From: Candidatus Falkowiibacteriota bacterium
GTDB lineage: Bacteria; Patescibacteria; ABY1; BM507; UBA12075
Assembly (NCBI GenBank): GCA_030636285.1
Contig: DAOVXE010000018.1
Location: 1 to 9,036 of the forward strand
DNA length: 9,036 nt
Direction: 5' to 3'
The notes beneath the pieces were generated by a model, which saw only the letters and a program-made list of their open reading frames with translations, was not told the DNA's origin and did no database searches. A program made the translations under genes and the position numbers. Positions 1 to 7,241 of the stretch are shown here, piece by piece (the first letter of the stretch is position 1; each line of letters begins with the position of its first letter).

Positions 1-109
1 AAACAAACAAAGAAAAAGACAAATGAATTCAAGAAAGATAAAAAAGAAAGAAAAAATCGATAAATTGATTCAAAAAATTGACGTAATGTTAGCCAAGGCT
101 AAAAATTAA
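1..109 (+). CDS. C-terminal end of an unidentified lysine-rich reading frame (5' truncated)
   Basis: The frame beginning at position 2 is open from the left window edge to a TAA at 107-109, giving about 35 residues ending in DVMLAKAKN. The visible part is very lysine-rich, followed by a short predicted amphipathic helix (IDKLIQKIDVMLAKAKN). If the gene began inside the window, the only ATG is at 23, giving a 28-residue peptide; a longer gene entering from the left is equally possible. Its stop overlaps the proposed ATT start of the next gene (ATTAA at 105-109), which would suit translational coupling. In a type I restriction operon hsdM would be expected upstream, but nothing in this short tail lets me identify it as HsdM. 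The high A content means the open frame could also be chance. Confidence 0.35.
   Translation, partial: NKQRKRQMNSRKIKKKEKIDKLIQKIDVMLAKAKN
95..107 (+). promoter_or_regulatory. Possible Shine-Dalgarno AAGG and ATT start codon for the 105-755 gene
   Basis: AAGG at 95-98 lies 6 bases before an in-frame ATT at 105-107. No ATG, GTG or TTG exists in that frame between the upstream stop (TAG, 90-92) and the GTG at 402. The protein read from ATT begins KKCQLC, a natural-looking start for a cysteine-cluster domain. ATT is a rare but known start codon (infC and pcnB in E. coli). Other genes here show no clear Shine-Dalgarno motif, so AAGG may be chance. A sequencing error turning ATG into ATT is an alternative. 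Confidence 0.35.
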
Positions 110-755
110 AAAGTGTCAACTATGTTCGTGGGCTTGCGCAGATATATGCGACTCGTATTATCCTAAAAAACAAAAAAATATTTTTTATCAATCTGTAATA
201 TCTGACAAAGCTATAGCTAGTATTAAACCAACAATTTATGAAGAAGACAAAAGTATTTTCGAAACAGAGATAAAGAAAGATGAATTTAAAAATTACATAG
301 AAGAAATCCCTAAAGAAAAAGAGTTTCTAAAAATTGATTTATCTGGAAATATACAATTATCACAGCCATTTATTGATAAGCAACAGCAATATGGTCGAGG
401 TGTGGCTTGGAAGGGAATATATTATGGTGATGATGTCTTTGATGACGATGGACAGCTTATTATTGAAGACGGTGAAAATATATTTTTTTATATGCAGGAT
501 GATGAATATAAAAGTCAGATATTAAATCAAGAAATTTTATTTACTAGTGGAGATAATATTAGAGCAATTTTTGATATTAGTCGTTATTATGACTATATCA
601 ACAATAAATTTGGTAAACCAAATTTATATGTAAGAAGAGTCATATCTCATAATGATAACTTGGTACAACACAAAAAAGAATTAGCCCTAAAAAAGAAAAA
701 GTTTGAAGAAAAAAACAAAAACCAGCGTTCGTTGTTTGATGGTATTAATAAATAA
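105..755 (+). CDS. Unrecognised accessory protein of the type I restriction operon, N-terminal Cys cluster
   Basis: I do not recognise this family. The frame is open from 93 to 755. Starting at ATT 105 gives 216 residues; the first conventional start, GTG 402, gives only 117 and discards about 100 open codons, which I consider unlikely in such AT-rich DNA. Visible features are four cysteines with C-x2-C-x3-C-x3-C spacing at residues 4, 7, 11 and 15, which could bind zinc or an iron-sulphur cluster; an acidic and aromatic middle around residues 100-130; and a lysine-rich helical tail from about 186. Residues 207-211 read QRSLF, resembling the bacterial sliding-clamp-binding motif QxxLF. There is no signal peptide or membrane segment, so it is probably cytoplasmic. 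The stop is 2 bases before hsdS, so co-translation with the restriction genes is likely. Base composition is near 20 percent GC in places, much lower than hsdR, suggesting separate acquisition. A role in regulating or assisting restriction is only an inference from position. Confidence 0.65.
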   Translation: MKKCQLCSWACADICDSYYPKKQKNIFYQSVISDKAIASIKPTIYEEDKSIFETEIKKDEFKNYIEEIPKEKEFLKIDLSGNIQLSQPFIDKQQQYGRGVAWKGIYYGDDVFDDDGQLIIEDGENIFFYMQDDEYKSQILNQEILFTSGDNIRAIFDISRYYDYINNKFGKPNLYVRRVISHNDNLVQHKKELALKKKKFEEKNKNQRSLFDGINK

Positions 756-757
756 CT

Positions 758-1903
758 ATGATTAAAAAACTAAACATAATTGAAAAACTAATTGAAGAGC
801 TATGCCCGGATGGAGTGGAGTTTAGGGAGTTGGGAAAAGTTTTGGATTACGAACAGCCTACTAAATATATTGTTGACTCAGTTAAGTACAATAATGATTT
901 TACGATTCCCGTGCTAACTGCTGGACAAAGCTTTATTCTTGGTTATACAGATGAAACTGAAGGAATACATAAAGCAGGTAAAGAAAATTCTGTTATTATT
1001 TTTGATGATTTTACTACTTCATTTCATTGGGTTGATTTTGATTTTAAAGTCAAATCTTCAGCGATGAAAATGATACGACCACGGCAAGATATTGAAATAA
1101 ATTTTAGATTTATTTATTTTGCAATGTGTTGTATTGATTTTAAACCTCAGGATCACGCTCGTCATTGGATTTCTAAATATTCAAAAATTAAAATCCCAAT
1201 CCCACCACTCCCAATCCAAAAAGAAATTGTGAGGATTCTTGATAATTTTACAGAACTGGAAGCAGAACTGGAAGCAGAACTGGAAGCAGAACTGGAAGCA
1301 AGAAAGAAACAATACGAGCATTATCGTGATGAGTTGTTGACGTTTGGGGGTGAGGTGGAGTTTGTTGTGCTTGAAGATATTTCAACTAATCTTGATTCTA
1401 AAAGAAAACCAGTTACAAGGTCTGCTCGTCAAAAAGGAAAATATCCATATTATGGAGCATCAGGTATTGTTGATTATGTAAGTGATTATATTTTTGATGG
1501 AAATTATTTATTAATTTCAGAAGATGGTGCTAATCTTCTTGCTAGAAAAACACCAATTGCTTTTTCTGTCTCTGGTAAGTCATGGATAAATAATCATGCA
1601 CATATATTAAAATTTAAAGATCTAGTTACTCAAAGGTATATAGAAATTTATCTAAATTCTATTGATCTTAATCAATATATAACTGGTGCTGCTCAACCAA
1701 AACTAAATAAAGGCAATTTAAATAGCATTAAAGTACCTTTTCCTGATTTTGAAAAACGAAAACAAATTGTAAAAATCCTAGACAAATTTGACACACTTAC
1801 AAACGATATTTCAATCGGTTTGCCGGCAGAACTTACTGTTCGCAAAAAGCAATATGAATACTATCGTGAGAAACTATTAACATTCACCCCATTAAATAAA
1901 TAG
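758..1903 (+). CDS. hsdS: Type I restriction-modification specificity subunit HsdS
   Basis: HsdS supplies DNA sequence recognition for both the methyltransferase (M2S) and restriction (R2M2S) complexes of a type I system. The 381 residues show the usual two-fold layout: target-recognition domain 1 at about 20-150, a central conserved helix at 150-196, target-recognition domain 2 at about 197-335, and a second conserved helix at 335-381. The halves are visibly duplicated: ILDNF...RKKQYEHYRDELLTF at 160-196 matches ILDKF...RKKQYEYYREKLLTF at 340-376, both 37 residues long. The central helix contains four tandem ELEA units (166-181), comparable to the TAEL repeats of EcoR124-type HsdS. Domain 2 has the common signatures YYGASG and GAAQPKLNKGNL. 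The start is ATG 758, two bases after the preceding stop, without a clear Shine-Dalgarno motif. Domain 2 is about 20 percent GC in places, typical of exchanged recognition domains. The recognised DNA sequence cannot be read from here. Confidence 0.96.
   Translation: MIKKLNIIEKLIEELCPDGVEFRELGKVLDYEQPTKYIVDSVKYNNDFTIPVLTAGQSFILGYTDETEGIHKAGKENSVIIFDDFTTSFHWVDFDFKVKSSAMKMIRPRQDIEINFRFIYFAMCCIDFKPQDHARHWISKYSKIKIPIPPLPIQKEIVRILDNFTELEAELEAELEAELEARKKQYEHYRDELLTFGGEVEFVVLEDISTNLDSKRKPVTRSARQKGKYPYYGASGIVDYVSDYIFDGNYLLISEDGANLLARKTPIAFSVSGKSWINNHAHILKFKDLVTQRYIEIYLNSIDLNQYITGAAQPKLNKGNLNSIKVPFPDFEKRKQIVKILDKFDTLTNDISIGLPAELTVRKKQYEYYREKLLTFTPLNK
1251..1300 (+). repeat. Four perfect 12-bp tandem repeats in hsdS (ELEA spacer repeats)
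   Basis: The unit GAACTGGAAGCA occurs four times without mismatch at 1253-1264, 1265-1276, 1277-1288 and 1289-1300. The preceding CA (1251-1252) also matches the unit end. Each unit encodes Glu-Leu-Glu-Ala, so gain or loss of a unit keeps the frame and changes the helix between the two target-recognition domains by four residues. In EcoR124I and EcoR124II, two versus three TAEL repeats set a 6- versus 7-base gap in the recognition site. The same behaviour here is an inference from position and unit length. Confidence 0.95.
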
Positions 1904-1904
1904 T

Positions 1905-4900
1905 ATGCAAAATAAAAAATACAATTTAGTCGCGGAAAATCCGCAAAGCACTGTTGTTGCTGAATATCAAAGATCTGTAGATAGAGTGCGGGATAGCGTT
2001 TCCTATCAAAGCGAAGCAGAATTGGAACGAGCTTTTATTAAACAACTTACAACGCAAGCCTATGAACAGGTGAATATCACATCCGAAGCTGATCTTGTGC
2101 TTAACTTGCGACAACAATTAGAAAAATTAAATGACTTCAAGTTTTCTGATGCTGAATGGGAGCATTTTTTTGCCAGTGAAATTGCCAATCCAAATCAAAG
2201 CATCGCTGAAAAAACCGCCACCATTCAAGAAGATTATATAAAAAATCTTACGCGTGATGACGGTACTGTAAAGAATATTTATCTAATCAGAAAAGACAAT
2301 ATTCACGATAATAGTTTACAGGTTACAAATCAATACGCCACAGAAGATGGTCAACGCGCTAACCGATATGATGTGACAGTACTTGTGAATGGTTTACCAT
2401 TGGTGCATATTGAGCTTAAACGACGCGGAGTCGCTATTCAAGAAGCATTTAATCAGATTAACCGCTATCAACGAGAAAGTTTCTGGGCTTCAGCCGGACT
2501 TTTTGAATATGTTCAACTGTTTGTTATTTCAAACGGGACACATACAAAATATTACAGCAATACCACGCGCCAAGAGCATATCAAGGAAGCGAGTGAAGGC
2601 AAGGTAAAAAAAGGCAAGCGCTCAAGTAACAGTTTTGAGTTTACAAGCTGGTGGGCAGATGGCACCAATCGTCCTATCACGGACTTAATGGACTTTGCCA
2701 AAACTTTTTTTGCCAAGCACGCGCTTTTGAATATTCTGACTCGTTATTGCGTATTTACCAGCGAGCAAGAACTTTTAGTAATGCGTCCATATCAGATCGT
2801 GGCGACTGAAAAGATACTTAATAGAATAGAAGTTAGTACAAATTATAAAAAACAAGGAACCGTGGAAGCAGGCGGATATATTTGGCACACAACCGGGTCG
2901 GGAAAAACCTTAACCAGTTTCAAAACAGCACAGCTAACAAGCAAATTGCCGTACATAGACAAAGTGTTATTTGTTGTTGATCGGAAAGATTTGGATTATC
3001 AGACAATGAAAGAATATGATAAGTTTGAAAAAGGCGCCGCCAATAGCAATACCAGTACGGCAATTCTAAAAAAACAACTTGAAGATCCAAACGCGCGTAT
3101 TATTATCACCACCATTCAGAAATTAGATCATTTTATCAAACGCAACTCCGGGCATGCTCTTTTTGATGGGCATATTGTTCTTATTTTTGATGAGTGTCAT
3201 CGCTCGCAGTTCGGCGACATGCATGCCGGCATCACCAAGGCATTTAAGAATTACAACCTTTTTGGATTTACCGGAACGCCGATTTTCGCGGTTAATGCTT
3301 CTGCTGGTGGACGAGTAGATTTGAAAACTACTGAACAAGCCTTTGGTGATAAATTGCATACTTACACAATTGTGGATGCAATCGCTGATAAAAATGTTTT
3401 ACCGTTTAAGGTTGATTATATTTCCACGGTTCAAGAAGCTGAGAATATTGAGGATAAGAAAGTGAGCGGTATTGATCGCGAGGCCGCGCTAGCCGCGCCG
3501 GAACGATTAGAAAATGTCGTGAAATACATTCGTGAACATTTTGACCAAAAGACCAAGCGAAATAGTTTTTATAAATTAAAAGACCGTCGCTTAGCCGGGT
3601 TCAACTCAATCTTTACTGTTTCTTCAATTGATGCGGCAAAGAAATATTATACGGAATTTAAAAAACAACTTAAAGATTTACCAAGTGACAAGCAATTAAA
3701 GGTGGCAACGATTTATAGTTTTGGGGTTAATGATGAGGACGCGGACGGAATGATAGACGAAAATTTAGAAGATACAAGCGGACTAGATGTTAGTTCAAGA
3801 GATTTTTTGGATAGAGCTATTACAGATTATAATAAAATGTTTGGCACATCATACGACACCTCGTCTGATAAGTTTCAGAATTATTATAAGGATGTAAGCG
3901 AGCGAGTAAAAAAACGGGAGATAGATATTCTTATTGTAGTTAATATGTTTTTGACAGGTTTTGACGCCACTACGCTTAATACTTTGTGGGTGGATAAAAA
4001 TTTGCGATTGCATGGTCTGCTTCAGGCGTATTCACGGACAAATCGCATTTTAAATAGCGTAAAAACCTTTGGGAATATTGTTTGTTTTCGTAATTTAGAG
4101 GAAGCAACCAATAAATCAATCGCGCTTTTTGGCGATAAAGAAGCCAGTGGTATTGTGCTACTTAAATCATATGATGAATATTACAACGGATATAAGGATG
4201 GTGACAAAGAAGTGCGCGGTTATAAGAGTTTGGTAGATGAGCTATTGGAAAAATTTTCTGTTGGAGAACAGATTATCAAAGAACAAAACCAAAAGAGTTT
4301 TATCGGTCTGTATGGCGCGATATTGCGAGTGCGTAATATCTTGGTTACTTTTGATGAGTTTGCCGGTAACGAAATTTTAACAGAGTGTGACATACAAGAT
4401 TATCATAGTGAATATATTGACCTCTATAATGAATTCCGAAAAGGAAAAGATAGCGATAGTGAAAACATCAATGATGATATTGTATTTGAGATGGAGCTTA
4501 TCAAACAAATAGAAATCAATATTGATTATGTGCTGGGGCTTGTCAAAAAATACCACGAAGATCATACAAAAAATCGTGAGATTTTGATTGACATAAATAA
4601 GGCCATTGACTCAAGCGTTGAGTTGCGTAATAAAAAAGATCTTATCAACCAGTTTATTGCTTCACTTGATGTGCAGTCAGTGATTGATGAGGATTGGCAA
4701 AAGTTTGTAGATAAGAAAAAGATTGAAGAGCTTGAACAAATTATCACCGAGGAAAATCTTGACCGTGATAAAGCCTATAAATTTGTAAAAAATGCCTTTC
4801 GTGATGGCAATATCGCAATAACCGGCACCGCTATTACCAAAGTTCTACCACCCGTATCTCGTTTTTCTCAAACCGGTGAGCGTAGCAAAAAACGAGAGAG

Positions 4901-4967
4901 TGTCCTTGGGAAGTTGACAGGATTTTTTGAAAGATTTTTTGATATTTCAAGAGGGATAAATAAGTAA
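1905..4967 (+). CDS. hsdR: Type I restriction endonuclease subunit HsdR (R protein), EcoR124-like
   Basis: HsdR translocates DNA using ATP and cuts it when the methyltransferase core finds an unmethylated site. At 1020 residues it is close to the EcoR124I subunit (1038). The N-terminal PD-(D/E)xK nuclease is visible: Asp156 in NRYDVTVLV and Glu170-x-Lys172 in IELKRRG. Superfamily 2 motor motifs follow in order: Walker A GSGKT at 331-335 (Lys334), DECH at 429-432, TGTP at 456-459, motif V LTGFDATTLNTLWVDK from 683, and motif VI QAYSRTNR at 707-714. A helical C-terminal region ends with PPVSRF and FFERFF segments typical of the family. No motif I checked is missing and the frame is intact, so the subunit looks functional. 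The start ATG lies one base after the hsdS stop, implying one transcript and coupled translation. Composition is higher in GC than hsdS domain 2 (about half GC around 3181-3240). No hairpin terminator is obvious after the stop. Confidence 0.97.
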   Translation: MQNKKYNLVAENPQSTVVAEYQRSVDRVRDSVSYQSEAELERAFIKQLTTQAYEQVNITSEADLVLNLRQQLEKLNDFKFSDAEWEHFFASEIANPNQSIAEKTATIQEDYIKNLTRDDGTVKNIYLIRKDNIHDNSLQVTNQYATEDGQRANRYDVTVLVNGLPLVHIELKRRGVAIQEAFNQINRYQRESFWASAGLFEYVQLFVISNGTHTKYYSNTTRQEHIKEASEGKVKKGKRSSNSFEFTSWWADGTNRPITDLMDFAKTFFAKHALLNILTRYCVFTSEQELLVMRPYQIVATEKILNRIEVSTNYKKQGTVEAGGYIWHTTGSGKTLTSFKTAQLTSKLPYIDKVLFVVDRKDLDYQTMKEYDKFEKGAANSNTSTAILKKQLEDPNARIIITTIQKLDHFIKRNSGHALFDGHIVLIFDECHRSQFGDMHAGITKAFKNYNLFGFTGTPIFAVNASAGGRVDLKTTEQAFGDKLHTYTIVDAIADKNVLPFKVDYISTVQEAENIEDKKVSGIDREAALAAPERLENVVKYIREHFDQKTKRNSFYKLKDRRLAGFNSIFTVSSIDAAKKYYTEFKKQLKDLPSDKQLKVATIYSFGVNDEDADGMIDENLEDTSGLDVSSRDFLDRAITDYNKMFGTSYDTSSDKFQNYYKDVSERVKKREIDILIVVNMFLTGFDATTLNTLWVDKNLRLHGLLQAYSRTNRILNSVKTFGNIVCFRNLEEATNKSIALFGDKEASGIVLLKSYDEYYNGYKDGDKEVRGYKSLVDELLEKFSVGEQIIKEQNQKSFIGLYGAILRVRNILVTFDEFAGNEILTECDIQDYHSEYIDLYNEFRKGKDSDSENINDDIVFEMELIKQIEINIDYVLGLVKKYHEDHTKNREILIDINKAIDSSVELRNKKDLINQFIASLDVQSVIDEDWQKFVDKKKIEELEQIITEENLDRDKAYKFVKNAFRDGNIAITGTAITKVLPPVSRFSQTGERSKKRESVLGKLTGFFERFFDISRGINK

Positions 4968-5007
4968 ACGATCGAAATGGCATTAAAGTAAAAATAATTT
5001 AGTATCC

Positions 5008-5036
5008 TGGACGTTTTTGCGCTAAAGCTGTATTAT
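5008..5036 (+). promoter_or_regulatory. Candidate sigma70-type promoter for the CxxC-x17-CxxC gene
   Basis: TGGACG at 5008-5013 matches four of six bases of the -35 consensus, followed by a 17-base spacer and TATTAT at 5031-5036, five of six bases of the -10 consensus. Transcription would start near 5043, giving a leader of about 34 bases before ATG 5077. It lies in the 109-base gap after hsdR, which shows no clear terminator, so read-through from the restriction operon is also possible. Confidence 0.5.
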
Positions 5037-5076
5037 AGGAAAAAGCAATAATATGATTAATTAACAATAAAATTTT

Positions 5077-5748
5077 ATGGGAAGTTTTAACAGAGGAGAT
5101 AAATTTCATAGTAAAAAAAGGTTTAGTGGTGATTCCGGGCGCGGAAGAAGGGACCGGTCAGAAAGGCCCAGAATGCACCAAGCAATTTGTTCTGAGTGCG
5201 GTAAAAAATGTGAAGTTCCTTTTAAGCCAAATGGCAGCAAGCCGATTTTTTGCAGTGATTGTTTTGGCAAAAAAGAAAGTTCAAGTAATAATAGATTTGA
5301 AAGAAGAGATTCTGGAAGATCAGATTCTAGAGACAAAAAAATGTTTGACGCGGTTTGCTCTGAATGCGGTCAAGCCTGCGAAGTTCCTTTTCGTCCGACT
5401 AGTGATAAACCGGTTTTTTGCAATAATTGTTTTGGAAAGCGTAAAAACAGCGGTAGCAGCAAAAAAAATATTGTTGCCACTGCAGCTATCGGTTCTGACC
5501 AGCACAAGAAACAGTTTGAAGTATTGAATGGCAAACTTGATGAAATTTTGAAAATGTTGACGTTAAAAAATTTAGTTAAAGAAAAAATTAAAAAAGAAAA
5601 GGTTAACGTTGAAAAGACTGTGAAAAAAGTTGCGAAAAAAGATAAAGAAAAGAAAGTTGTAGCAAAGAAAAAAGTAGTTAAAAAAGCAGTGGCTAAGAAA
5701 AAAGTTCCAGCTTCTAAAAAGACGGTTAAAAAAAATAAAAAAAAGTAA
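5077..5748 (+). CDS. CxxC-x17-CxxC double zinc-ribbon protein with histone-H1-like basic tail
   Basis: The 223-residue protein has two copies of the CxxC-x17-CxxC zinc-ribbon domain, with cysteines 38, 41, 59, 62 and 94, 97, 115, 118, exactly 17 residues between pairs each time. Each copy has an extra cysteine four residues after the second (45 and 101) and shares the pattern CSECG..CEVPF.P....P.FC. An arginine, glycine and serine-rich segment precedes the first ribbon and links the two. A short helix (about 145-165) is followed by about 60 residues dominated by Lys, Ala and Val, like histone H1 tails. Such domains are frequent in Patescibacteria and usually unannotated. RNA or DNA binding is likely from the charge and zinc sites, but the target is unknown. 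There is no signal peptide. No Shine-Dalgarno motif precedes ATG 5077; the start is the first in-frame ATG after the candidate promoter. The A-rich 3' end has 8-base A runs. Confidence 0.9.
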   Translation: MGSFNRGDKFHSKKRFSGDSGRGRRDRSERPRMHQAICSECGKKCEVPFKPNGSKPIFCSDCFGKKESSSNNRFERRDSGRSDSRDKKMFDAVCSECGQACEVPFRPTSDKPVFCNNCFGKRKNSGSSKKNIVATAAIGSDQHKKQFEVLNGKLDEILKMLTLKNLVKEKIKKEKVNVEKTVKKVAKKDKEKKVVAKKKVVKKAVAKKKVPASKKTVKKNKKK

Positions 5749-5773
5749 CATAATTCTTTTAGAATAATATAAT
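5745..5773 (+). promoter_or_regulatory. Candidate promoter for the ABC-F gene
   Basis: A perfect -10 hexamer TATAAT at 5768-5773 lies 17 bases after GTAACA (5745-5750), which matches four of six bases of the -35 consensus and overlaps the stop of the upstream gene. Transcription would begin near 5780, leaving about 10 bases before ATG 5790, so the transcript would be nearly leaderless. This fits the missing Shine-Dalgarno motif. The region is very AT-rich, so a chance match is possible. Confidence 0.4.
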
Positions 5774-5789
5774 ATTTTAATTTATAAAT

Positions 5790-7241
5790 ATGGCAAACCA
5801 GGTAATACTTAGATTTGAAGATGTGGTTTTTGAATATTCGCACAAAAAGCCGATTCTGGATGAAGCCGGCTTTAGCTTGCGTACCGGCGCGAAAATCACA
5901 TTAATGGGCCAGAACGGGGCTGGAAAAAGCACTTTGTTTGGCCTGATCAAAGGCGAACAAAAAGCCAAGGAAGGCAAAGTCTCGGTTACTAACGGGGCGA
6001 GCATCGCGACTGCGCGGCAAGTGGTTGAACGAAGCGATTTTAAAAAAACAGTTGAAGAATATTTTGCAACATCTTTTAAAATTGCGCTGCCAAATTTAAA
6101 AAGTGAAATTTCAAAAGCAATGAAAGCTGTTAATTTAGCTGTGCCGATTGATAGAATAGTCGGAGAGCTTTCCGGAGGACAGCAAGCGCGCCTGCTTCTT
6201 GCCAATGCCTTGATTCAAAAGCCGGATATTTTACTTTTGGACGAGCCAACCAACAATCTTGACAAGGACGGGATAGATCATCTGCTGGAGTTTTTAATAA
6301 TGTATGAAAAAACCGTAATCGTAATTTCTCATGACGCTGATTTTTTAAATTGTTTTACTGAAGGTGTTTTATATCTTGATGTATTTACAAAAAAAATTGA
6401 AACTTATGTCGGCGATTATTATTCAGTGGTCGCGGAGATTGATGGCCGTATTGAAAGAGAACGCAAGAAAAACGCGCAATTGGAAAAGTTGATTAAAGAT
6501 CGCAAACAAAAAGTTAATTTTTTTGCCCACAAAGGCGGAAAAATGAGAAAGCTGGCCAAGAAAATGAGCGATCAAACAACCGAGCTTGAGGATAATAAGG
6601 TTGAGGTTAGAAAAGAGGATAAAACAATTAGGGATTTTACAATCCCGGCGCAAGATATTTTTGGAGATATTGTTGTAATTAAACAGCTAAAAGTAATTCA
6701 GAATCATGAGCCGGTTGTAAAAAATATTGATAAAATTTTAAATAAAAGATCGCGTTTGTTGATTTCCGGTCCGAACGGAATTGGGAAAAGCACCTTGCTA
6801 AGAACTTTAGTGGACAACAAATCAGAAGGCGTGAAAATTATGGACGGTGTCAGGGTAGGCTATTACAGCCAGGACTTTGCGGCACTTGATTATGAGCAAA
6901 CCGTTTTTGATTCGCTTGAAAGCGTTTTGGCTAACAACGTTGATACGCAAGAAATGCGCGCTGTTGCCGCCGGGTTTTTAATAGCAGGGGATTTAATGGG
7001 GCATAAAATATCACAGCTTTCAGAAGGGCAAAAAGGGCTTTTGTCATTTGCCGGATTGGTTTTAACGCAACCCGGGCTTTTGGTGCTTGACGAACCGACA
7101 AATCATATAAATTTTCGTCATATACCGATTATTGCCAAAGCGATTAACAGATATGCCGGAGCAATGATCTTAATCAGCCACATGCCGGAATTTGTAGAGA
7201 AAATTAAGGTTGATGATTATTTGGATTTGGGTAAGTTATAG
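5790..7241 (+). CDS. ABC-F family ATPase, compact, with divergent second nucleotide-binding domain
   Basis: ABC-F proteins are soluble tandem ATPases without membrane segments; characterised members act on the ribosome in translation or antibiotic protection. The 483 residues contain domain 1 with Walker A GQNGAGKST (40-48), signature LSGGQ (127-131), Walker B ILLLDE (147-152) and switch His181. A charged coiled-coil linker (about 215-285) follows, where tRNA or peptidyl-transferase contact occurs in known members. Domain 2 has Walker A GPNGIGKST (327-335), signature LSEGQ (410-414), Walker B ending Asp434-Glu435 and switch His464. Both catalytic glutamates are present. Domain 2 departs from consensus in the signature (Glu for the first Gly) and in NHIN at 438-441 where NHLD is usual. 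There is no EttA-type arm insertion and almost no C-terminal extension, making it short for the family. Substrate or ribosomal role cannot be assigned. It follows the zinc-ribbon gene by 41 bases and ends before tandem terminators. Confidence 0.93.
   Translation: MANQVILRFEDVVFEYSHKKPILDEAGFSLRTGAKITLMGQNGAGKSTLFGLIKGEQKAKEGKVSVTNGASIATARQVVERSDFKKTVEEYFATSFKIALPNLKSEISKAMKAVNLAVPIDRIVGELSGGQQARLLLANALIQKPDILLLDEPTNNLDKDGIDHLLEFLIMYEKTVIVISHDADFLNCFTEGVLYLDVFTKKIETYVGDYYSVVAEIDGRIERERKKNAQLEKLIKDRKQKVNFFAHKGGKMRKLAKKMSDQTTELEDNKVEVRKEDKTIRDFTIPAQDIFGDIVVIKQLKVIQNHEPVVKNIDKILNKRSRLLISGPNGIGKSTLLRTLVDNKSEGVKIMDGVRVGYYSQDFAALDYEQTVFDSLESVLANNVDTQEMRAVAAGFLIAGDLMGHKISQLSEGQKGLLSFAGLVLTQPGLLVLDEPTNHINFRHIPIIAKAINRYAGAMILISHMPEFVEKIKVDDYLDLGKL

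Noticed and set aside
113..166. GTG/ATG-started peptide of about 17 residues right after the 1-109 frame
   Set aside because: Very short, no recognisable content, and overlaps the better-supported 105-755 frame.
334..525. 63-residue frame overlapping the unknown gene
   Set aside because: It lies wholly inside the longer frame 105-755, in another frame, with no supporting start signal.
402..755. 117-residue gene starting at GTG 402
   Set aside because: The same frame is open without a stop back to position 93 and the extra segment has plausible protein content, so the GTG is more likely an internal valine.
5370..5843. 157-residue minus-strand frame rich in Phe and Leu
   Set aside because: It is the antisense of the lysine-rich tail; AAA and AAG codons read backwards give a false hydrophobic protein.
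5777..6205. 142-residue minus-strand frame over the ABC-F gene
   Set aside because: Antisense shadow of a clearly recognised ATPase domain.
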